Shown: positions 5,456 through 9,578 of the stretch, piece after piece | Numbering within the stretch: the first letter of the stretch is position 1 | How the letters are laid out: each line of letters opens with the position of its first letter | Assembly (NCBI GenBank): GCA_012032575.1 | Contig: JAAUSP010000271.1 | Coordinates: forward strand, 1 to 9,578 | Length of the DNA stretch: 9,578 nucleotides | Direction: 5' to 3' | Source: Anaerolineales bacterium | Lineage (GTDB): Bacteria; Chloroflexota; Anaerolineae; 4572-78; J111 | Notes under the pieces: model-generated | What the model was told of the DNA's origin: nothing | What the model saw: only the letters and a program-made list of their open reading frames with translations | Databases searched by the model: none | Position numbers and translations under genes: made by a program

Positions 5456-5974
5456 ATGACCGCATTGTTGCGCAATAAACTTTTTATGGCTGTCACCATA
5501 GGCCACCTGGTGATTGATATTTTTAACAGCATGGGGGCGGTGGTGGTGACGTTTTTGAGCATTCCGCTGGCGCTCAGTACGGCCCAAATCGGGTTGGCCC
5601 TCAGTTTGTATTCGCTGGTGGCGGCGGTTACCCAGCCTCTGTTTGGCTGGCTTGCCGATAAACTGGGCAGCCGCTGGCTGGGGCCGGGCAGCGTAGCCTG
5701 GACCATCAGTTTTATGGCTCTGGCCGTTTTTATGGCCCAGAGCACCCAAAATTTCGCCCTGTTTATGATCCCTTTCACCCTGGCCTCGATTGGTTCCGGG
5801 GCGTTTCACCCCCTGGCGACCATGCACTCCACCAATGCCATTCTGAGCCAGGCGGCGATGGCGACCGGCATGTTCTTTTTGTTTGGGCAAACCGGCCTGG
5901 CCACCGGCCCGTTCCTGGGCGGGTTGATTCTGGACCATGTCGGCCGGCGGGCATTTATACCCTGGCTGCTTTAA
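5456..5974 (+). CDS. MFS transporter (Fsr-like), N-terminal part (gene frameshifted near 5942-5951)
   Basis: This is the N-terminal half of a 12-helix major facilitator of the inner membrane, probably a proton-driven drug or metabolite exporter. HLVIDIFNSMGAVVVTFL in helix 1 and PLFGWLADKLGSRWLGP (motif A between helices 2 and 3) resemble fosmidomycin-resistance (Fsr) type permeases, as does GSGAFHPLATMHS in helix 4. Five to six hydrophobic segments are visible. Homology ends at LDHVG; the last residues before TAA are out of frame. Adding one G near 5942-5944 joins it to the next frame (VGPAGIYTLAALTIPF) and gives a normal 405-residue transporter. The substrate cannot be inferred. Confidence 0.85.
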   Translation: MTALLRNKLFMAVTIGHLVIDIFNSMGAVVVTFLSIPLALSTAQIGLALSLYSLVAAVTQPLFGWLADKLGSRWLGPGSVAWTISFMALAVFMAQSTQNFALFMIPFTLASIGSGAFHPLATMHSTNAILSQAAMATGMFFLFGQTGLATGPFLGGLILDHVGRRAFIPWLL

Positions 5975-5994
5975 CTATCCCCTTTATCATTTTT

Positions 5995-6672
5995 ATGGCC
6001 TACGCTATGCGCCACACCTCCATTCGTCCGGCGACCCACTCCCGCCACAGCGACATCAGCCTGCCCCCGGTGAAAGTGCGCTGGGGGGCCATTGCTCTGC
6101 TGGCGTTGATTGCCGGGCTGCGTTCCTGGGTGGCGCTGGGAACGGTCAACTTTCTGCCCAAAATGTTCCAGGATATGGGCTGGGATGCGACCGCTTACGG
6201 CCTGATTACCGGCTCGTATTGGCTGGCTTCGGGCGTGACCGGGGTGATGGCCGGCGGTCTGGCCGACCGCTGGGGCCGGCGGCAGGTGGTCTGTGTGACC
6301 ATGCTGCTTGGCTCGCTGCCGATTTACTTTTTGCCGCTCAACGATAACTGGGTTGCCTTTGTGCTGGCGATCCTCGTCGGCGGATTGACCGGAGCATCGC
6401 ACAGTATCCTGATTGTGATTGCCCAAACGTTGCTGCCCGGCCGCCAGGCGTTTGCTTCGGGGGTGGCCCTGGGGTATCTCTTTGGCGTGGGTGCGGTTGC
6501 CGCCTGGGTCATCGGCACGCTGGCCGATGTCTGGGGCTTGAATTCGGTGATCCAGGCCGGAGCCGGGGTGGGTGTCGTAGTGGCGCTGCTGGCGCTGTTT
6601 CTCCCCTCAACCCGCGAGACCGTGGAGTTGCAGCCGGAGGCAGCGCCGGTCCAGGTGACGGCTGATAGCTGA
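5995..6672 (+). CDS. MFS transporter (Fsr-like), C-terminal part (same gene, shifted -1)
   Basis: The C-terminal half of the transporter. Recognisable protein begins at about 5944 (PAGIYTLAAL), ahead of the ATG at 5995, so that ATG is simply an internal methionine. A hydrophilic central loop (about RHTSIRPATHSRHSD) links the two six-helix bundles. Helices 7-12 follow, with a second motif-A copy, GGLADRWGRRQV, typical of the internal duplication in MFS proteins, and a glycine-rich helix 11 (GVALGYLFGVGAVAAW). The C-terminal tail is soluble and ends ADS. Both halves are well preserved, so apart from the single frame break the gene looks functional. A GAGGCGA hairpin starts six bases after the stop. 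Confidence 0.85.
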   Translation: MAYAMRHTSIRPATHSRHSDISLPPVKVRWGAIALLALIAGLRSWVALGTVNFLPKMFQDMGWDATAYGLITGSYWLASGVTGVMAGGLADRWGRRQVVCVTMLLGSLPIYFLPLNDNWVAFVLAILVGGLTGASHSILIVIAQTLLPGRQAFASGVALGYLFGVGAVAAWVIGTLADVWGLNSVIQAGAGVGVVVALLALFLPSTRETVELQPEAAPVQVTADS

Positions 6673-6677
6673 CCAAA

Positions 6678-6729
6678 GAGGCGATGAGGCGAAGACACGA
6701 GGACGCGAAGCACTTCGCCTCATCGCCTC
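6678..6729 (+). repeat. GAGGCGA-type hairpin after the MFS stop codon
   Basis: A perfect 17-base inverted repeat (6678-6694 with 6713-6729) is built from two GAGGCGA units spaced by one base, with an 18-base loop of related GACACGAGGACGCG character. It begins six bases after the transporter stop and resembles the hairpin at 3344-3401. It has no U run, so it is a weak terminator candidate and may act as a 3'-end stabiliser or simply be a dispersed repeat. Confidence 0.7.
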
Positions 6730-6903
6730 ACGCCTCACCCCCGGCTGTCTGCCGTCGGTGGTCAGCGGTCGTCCTCCCATCCCCCAAATATCCCACTGGT
6801 TCAGCGGCTGATTTTGTGTTAAAATCAAAGCCAAAGAGCACTCCAATATCAATCCTCCTACTTCGACCTTAAAGAAAAGCGCAAGTGTTTAACCATCAGC
6901 TAT
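6730..6903. other. Intergenic stretch without a gene
   Basis: No credible coding region is seen. It starts with a degenerate GTC-rich low-complexity run (about 6742-6772, GCTGTCTGCCGTCGGTGGTC). It also contains a short inverted repeat, GATTTT 6810-6815 with AAAATC 6821-6826, around GTGTT. Neither has an evident role. Confidence 0.5.
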
Positions 6904-6998
6904 GTCATTTCGAGCGACGTTAGGAGCGAGAAATCTCCTAATCCGTGATTTGCAGACAATGGCCTCAAAGATTTCTCGGCTTTCAGCCTCGAAATGAC
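6904..6998. repeat. 95-bp palindromic miniature element (TCATTTCGAG type)
   Basis: The outer 11-base ends (GTCATTTCGAG 6904-6914, CTCGAAATGAC 6988-6998) are exact inverted copies. So are the inner arms GAGAAATCT 6928-6936 and AGATTTCTC 6969-6977. A small nested hairpin pairs TTAGGAG 6920-6926 with CTCCTAA 6935-6941. The wording (TCATTTCGAGCGA ... GAGAAATCT) matches a very widespread bacterial intergenic repeat. It encodes nothing and is best called a non-autonomous MITE-like element. Confidence 0.75.
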
Positions 6999-7017
6999 CT
7001 GAAGGGTGAGTATTTAC

Positions 7018-7076
7018 TAAAACGTAATTGTGGGCATTAAAACGTGTCTTTGTCAATAAGCCGTTACTTTTAACGT
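7018..7076 (+). promoter_or_regulatory. TAAAACGT direct repeats upstream of the cyclase gene
   Basis: TAAAACGT occurs at 7018-7025 and 7038-7045, exactly 20 bases apart, with a weaker copy TTTAACGT at 7069-7076. Same-face spacing of two and about three helical turns suits an operator array. A TTGTCA at 7050-7055 could be a -35 element, but no clear -10 follows. Confidence 0.35.
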
Positions 7077-7105
7077 ATTACGCATCACGGTGAAGGCAGT
7101 AACTT

Positions 7106-7975
7106 ATGACCGAACGCCAGGAAATTGAACAGGCTATTACAACATTGGAAACCCGGCAGGGCTTGTTGGACGACGCGGTCCTCTCCACCAGTCTGGCCGC
7201 CCTGCGCCAACAGTTGGCCGAGTTGGAGCGATCCGAAACCCTGCCGCTGGCCCTCAAAGGCGAACGCAAGCAGGTGACGGTGATGTTTGCCGACATCTCC
7301 GGCTTTACTGCTATGAGCGAAAAGCTCGACCCGGAAGAGGTGCGGAGCATGATCAACGCCTGCTTCGAGCGGCTGGGGGTGGTGATTGACCAATACGGCG
7401 GCCACATTGATAAATTCATCGGCGATGAAATTATGGCCCTGTTTGGCGCGCCCCAGGCCCACGAGAACGACCCGGAGCGGGCGCTGCGGGCGTCGCTGGA
7501 CATGATGGCCGCCCTGGAAACCTTCAACGACGAGTATGCCGGCCTTATCCCCAAGCGGCTGGCGCTCCATTTTGGTATCAACACCGGGCTGGTCATCGCC
7601 GGGGGAATTGGCACCCGGCAGCGCCAGGATTACAGCGTGATGGGCGACACGGTCAATTTAGCCGCCCGGCTGGAAGACCTGAGCGAAGCCGGCGAAACCC
7701 TGGTGGGCGAAGACACCTACCGGCTGACCGCGCCGCTGTTTGAGTTTGAGCCGCTCAAGCCGGTTGCGCTAAAGGGCAAAGAGAAGCCGGTGCGGGTCTA
7801 TCGGCTGCTGCGGGCCAAAGCCGCGCCGGGCCGGCTGCGCGGCATCGAGGGCTTGCACTCGCCGATGGTGGGCCGCCAGCGCGAATTGGAGCGGGCCAAA
7901 ACCATTCTGGCTCATTTGAACAGGGCCAGGGCGGGTCATTCGGTCATCGCGACGCGGTTGGCGAATCACGCCTGA
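7106..7975 (+). CDS. Class III adenylate cyclase domain of a cyclase-ATPase fusion, N-terminal part (frameshifted at Walker A)
   Basis: The first 289 residues of a fusion regulator that would make cAMP from ATP. Residues 1-45 form a leucine-rich coiled-coil-like lead-in. The cyclase homology domain spans about 54-235. Metal ligands are Asp63 (MFADISGF) and Asp107 (KFIGDEIMALFG). Lys103 and Asp175 are the adenine-selecting pair. Asn184 and Arg188 (DTVNLAARLE) stabilise the transition state. All six are present, so the catalytic domain looks active. KGKEKPVRVYRL ends the domain, and MVGRQRELE (254-262) starts the AAA/STAND ATPase module. The frame then fails at about 7947-7962, where the P-loop should be, and ends at TGA 7975. 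GAAGG at 7092-7096 supports ATG 7106. A catalytic homodimer could still form from this part alone. Confidence 0.88.
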   Translation: MTERQEIEQAITTLETRQGLLDDAVLSTSLAALRQQLAELERSETLPLALKGERKQVTVMFADISGFTAMSEKLDPEEVRSMINACFERLGVVIDQYGGHIDKFIGDEIMALFGAPQAHENDPERALRASLDMMAALETFNDEYAGLIPKRLALHFGINTGLVIAGGIGTRQRQDYSVMGDTVNLAARLEDLSEAGETLVGEDTYRLTAPLFEFEPLKPVALKGKEKPVRVYRLLRAKAAPGRLRGIEGLHSPMVGRQRELERAKTILAHLNRARAGHSVIATRLANHA

Positions 7976-7983
7976 TCAGCGAG

Positions 7984-8886
7984 TTGTGCGATGAACTCTG
8001 TCGCCAGAATAACCAGGTCGAGTGGGCCGAAGGCTGCGCCCTCTCGTATGGCGAAAGCGCCAGCTACCTGGCCGCCCGCGATATGTTTCGCAAATTGCTG
8101 AGGGTACCCCCCGATGCCTCACCCCAGGAAGTCAGCCGCGCCCTGCGTGCTCAGGTTGACCAGCTTTTTGCCGGTCAGGCCGCTGAGATTTATCCGTACC
8201 TGGCCCATCTGCTGGAAGCGCCGCTGGACGACGAATCGGCCCAACGGCTCAAATATGTCGAAGGCGAAACTTTGCAGCAGCGGATTTTGCAGGCGGTTCA
8301 AAGTTATCTGGTCGCCAAAACCAAACTTGGGCCGCTGGTGCTGGTCTGGGAAGATTTGCATTGGGGCGACCCGTCGAGCCTGGGGCTGCTGGAGTCCATT
8401 CTGCCGCTCACCCGCACCTGCCCCTTGCTGCTGCTGCTGGTCTATCGCCCGGCCCGCGAGGGCCGCGTCTGGGCTTTTCACCAGCGGGTCAGCGCCCTGC
8501 TGGGGGATGACCACCAGATCATCGAACTGGCCCCGCTCACGCCGGAAGAGAGCAATCAACTGCTCGACAACCTGCTGGAGGCGAGCCATCTGCCGGAAAA
8601 GACCCGCCGGCTCATCATCAGCAAAGCCGAGGGCAACCCCTTTTACGTCGAAGAAGTCATCCGTTCGCTGATTGACAGCGGCGCGATTACCCGCTCTGAA
8701 ACGGGCCGGGGCTGGCTTATCACCGCCCGCCTCGACGACATTACCATCCCCGACACCCTGCAAGGCGTGATTATGGCCCGCATTGACCGCCTCGACGCCG
8801 AAACCAAGCGCATCCTGCAAGTGGCTTCGGTCATCGGGCGCACGTTCCCCTATCGGGTGCTGGCGCGGGTCACGGGGGCGGAGTGA
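7984..8886 (+). CDS. AAA/STAND ATPase domain of the cyclase-ATPase fusion, C-terminal part (shifted -1, truncated)
   Basis: The ATPase half of the same gene in the -1 frame. Homology begins at about 7950 (VGESRLISEL), before the TTG at 7984, so this is not a separate gene. Walker B is intact (LVLVWEDLHWGDPSSL), and the sensor YRP, KAEGNPFYVEEVIRSLI and IPDTLQGVIMARIDRL blocks of this family (AAA_16-like, as in SARP/LuxR-type and cyclase-linked ATPases) follow in order. The Walker A is defective in any reading: Glu replaces the lysine of GKS, and one or two residues of the loop are missing. The protein stops soon after VIGRTFPYRVLARVTGAE, whereas relatives continue for several hundred residues of TPR repeats. 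The 3' end is therefore lost and the gene is probably decaying. Confidence 0.82.
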   Translation: MCDELCRQNNQVEWAEGCALSYGESASYLAARDMFRKLLRVPPDASPQEVSRALRAQVDQLFAGQAAEIYPYLAHLLEAPLDDESAQRLKYVEGETLQQRILQAVQSYLVAKTKLGPLVLVWEDLHWGDPSSLGLLESILPLTRTCPLLLLLVYRPAREGRVWAFHQRVSALLGDDHQIIELAPLTPEESNQLLDNLLEASHLPEKTRRLIISKAEGNPFYVEEVIRSLIDSGAITRSETGRGWLITARLDDITIPDTLQGVIMARIDRLDAETKRILQVASVIGRTFPYRVLARVTGAE

Positions 8887-8912
8887 CCGACCAAGTCAAT
8901 TTTACTCAGACC

Positions 8913-8940
8913 TTGCTGACAACCCATTAAATGTTATAAT
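8913..8940 (+). promoter_or_regulatory. Promoter placing +1 at the PIN gene start codon
   Basis: TATAAT at 8935-8940 is a perfect -10. TTGCTG at 8913-8918, sixteen bases upstream, is a weak -35. Transcription would start about seven bases after the -10, at or beside the GTG at 8947, giving a leaderless mRNA. No Shine-Dalgarno sequence is present to suggest otherwise. Confidence 0.55.
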
Positions 8941-8946
8941 TATCTT

Positions 8947-9363
8947 GTGGCAGAGATACGAGTTGTGCTTGATACGAACATTTTATTTGAAGGTCTAACC
9001 CAACGAGGCGGTGCGTGCGGTTTAATTATTGACGCCTGGCAGGCCAGGTTGTTTTCTGTTTGTCTCTCCAATGCTTTGGCTTATGAATACCAGGATGTTC
9101 TGTCGCGCAAATTGTCAGAGCATCGTTGGCAGGAAATAAAACCTGTTCTGAATAGTCTTTTGGAGGGGCAGTCCGAATTTGTGAAGATTTATCTTTCCTG
9201 GCGTCCCATCTCACCCGACCCAGGCGATGACCATGTGATCGATTGTGCGATGAACGCTCGTGCACTCATCGTGACCTCTAATATTCGGGATTTTGAGCAG
9301 GCTCGGCAAGTATTAGGGGTAGAAGTAATGACTCCCTTAGGGCAAGAGCATAAATTATGTTAA
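8947..9363 (+). CDS. PIN-domain ribonuclease-like protein (PIN_3 / COG1569 type, putative toxin)
   Basis: A 138-residue PIN-fold protein, of the kind that cleaves RNA with Mg2+ and often acts as the toxin of a toxin-antitoxin pair. VVLDTNILFEGL (6-17) gives the first acidic residue, Asp9. EYQDVLSRKL (47-56) supplies Glu47. PDPGDDHVIDCA (90-101) gives Asp95, with Asp99 nearby. VTSNIRDF (109-116) is the usual closing block. The length is normal for COG1569 proteins. GTG 8947 is chosen because it begins the domain and sits at the predicted +1; there is no upstream ribosome site. No antitoxin gene is visible on either side: the cyclase remnant lies upstream and the transposase end overlaps downstream. 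It is therefore an orphan, or its partner was lost. Lower GC than its neighbours hints at separate ancestry. Confidence 0.85.
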   Translation: MAEIRVVLDTNILFEGLTQRGGACGLIIDAWQARLFSVCLSNALAYEYQDVLSRKLSEHRWQEIKPVLNSLLEGQSEFVKIYLSWRPISPDPGDDHVIDCAMNARALIVTSNIRDFEQARQVLGVEVMTPLGQEHKLC

Positions 9364-9578
9364 CAAGCATAAAATTTGAAGGAGATAGTCATTGTCCCAA
9401 GCAGCTCGTAGACGTTTGTTCAGAATACTCAGTTTGGAGGTGTGCTCTCGTTTGAGCAAATTAAGGGCGATACGGCGAAGCACGGCCAAATTTTCAGCGG
9501 CATAGCCTCGACGCACTCGGCTGTCATCTTCTCGAAAAGCGACATCCAGCACCCAATGAAGCTGGTTCTCAATCGTCC
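9355..9578 (-). mobile_element. ISAs1-family transposase, C-terminal part (5' end outside window)
   Basis: From the right edge the minus strand is open to TAA at 9357-9355 and encodes about 74 residues: TIENQLHWVLDVAFREDDSR, then AAENLAVLRRIALNLLKRE and finally RAAWDNDYLLQIL. This is the highly characteristic end of DDE transposases of the ISAs1 family (also found as H-repeat proteins). The glutamate of IENQLHW is the third catalytic residue. The reading frame is undamaged as far as it goes. Its last bases overlap the end of the convergent PIN gene, and no terminal inverted repeat can be recognised between the two stops, so the element end may be eroded or may lie inside the PIN gene. Confidence 0.88.

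Noticed and set aside
5937..6347. Plus-strand frame overlapping the MFS gene middle
   Set aside because: It bridges the frameshift but gives a His/Pro/Cys-rich peptide without domains. The transmembrane pattern lies in the other two frames.
9379..9480. A possible antitoxin gene after the PIN gene (AAGGAG followed by TTG 9392)
   Set aside because: These bases are the complement of the conserved transposase end (TAT CTC CTT codes for Tyr-Leu-Leu), so the ribosome-site look is coincidental and the plus-strand frame is a shadow.

Overview
The window reads like chromosomal DNA of a free-living bacterium, most probably a Chloroflexota (Anaerolineae-like) genome or metagenome bin. That assignment is inference: it rests on the cyclase-plus-ATPase regulator, the AlkZ-like glycosylase, the GC-leaning codon use and the many small palindromic repeats between genes. 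No rRNA, tRNA or CRISPR array was seen.

Layout. Positions 1-3001 (+ strand) hold the tail of a probable WYL-type regulator, a frameshifted EHN-type epoxide hydrolase, a VOC/glyoxalase-fold protein, and a winged-helix AlkZ-like DNA glycosylase. This looks like a small detoxification and damage-repair neighbourhood: epoxides and alkylating electrophiles are both substrates and mutagens. Positions 3002-3407 carry no intact gene. They hold a short hexamer repeat, a likely transposase tail remnant, a 94-bp palindromic element and a GAGGCGA-type hairpin. On the minus strand, 5233-3408 is a two-gene operon: a small DUF3221-like lipoprotein, then a 3-hydroxyacyl-CoA dehydrogenase that stops where FadN-type proteins would continue into an enoyl-CoA hydratase domain. 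A good promoter and a perfect hairpin at the predicted +1 precede it. Divergently, 5456-6672 (+) encodes an Fsr-like MFS exporter, again frameshifted. Positions 6673-7105 are repeat-rich: a second GAGGCGA hairpin, a TCATTTCGAG-type miniature element, and TAAAACGT direct repeats. Positions 7106-8886 (+) are a class III adenylate cyclase fused to an AAA/STAND-type ATPase, broken at the Walker A motif and truncated at its C-terminus. The window ends with a PIN-domain protein that is probably read from a leaderless transcript (8947-9363), convergent with the C-terminal end of an ISAs1-family transposase (9578-9355, minus).

Three genes (epoxide hydrolase, MFS, cyclase/ATPase) each contain one break, and each is repaired by restoring one net base in a G-rich tract. 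This common signature points at least as strongly to systematic base-calling loss as to three independent pseudogenes. The cyclase/ATPase has further damage (no Walker A lysine, no C-terminal TPR region), so it may be truly decayed. No clearly new multi-gene system is visible. The best leads are the post-stop repeat family, the 5'-end hairpin of the lipoprotein operon, the competing hairpins ahead of the glycosylase gene, and the leaderless orphan PIN gene.
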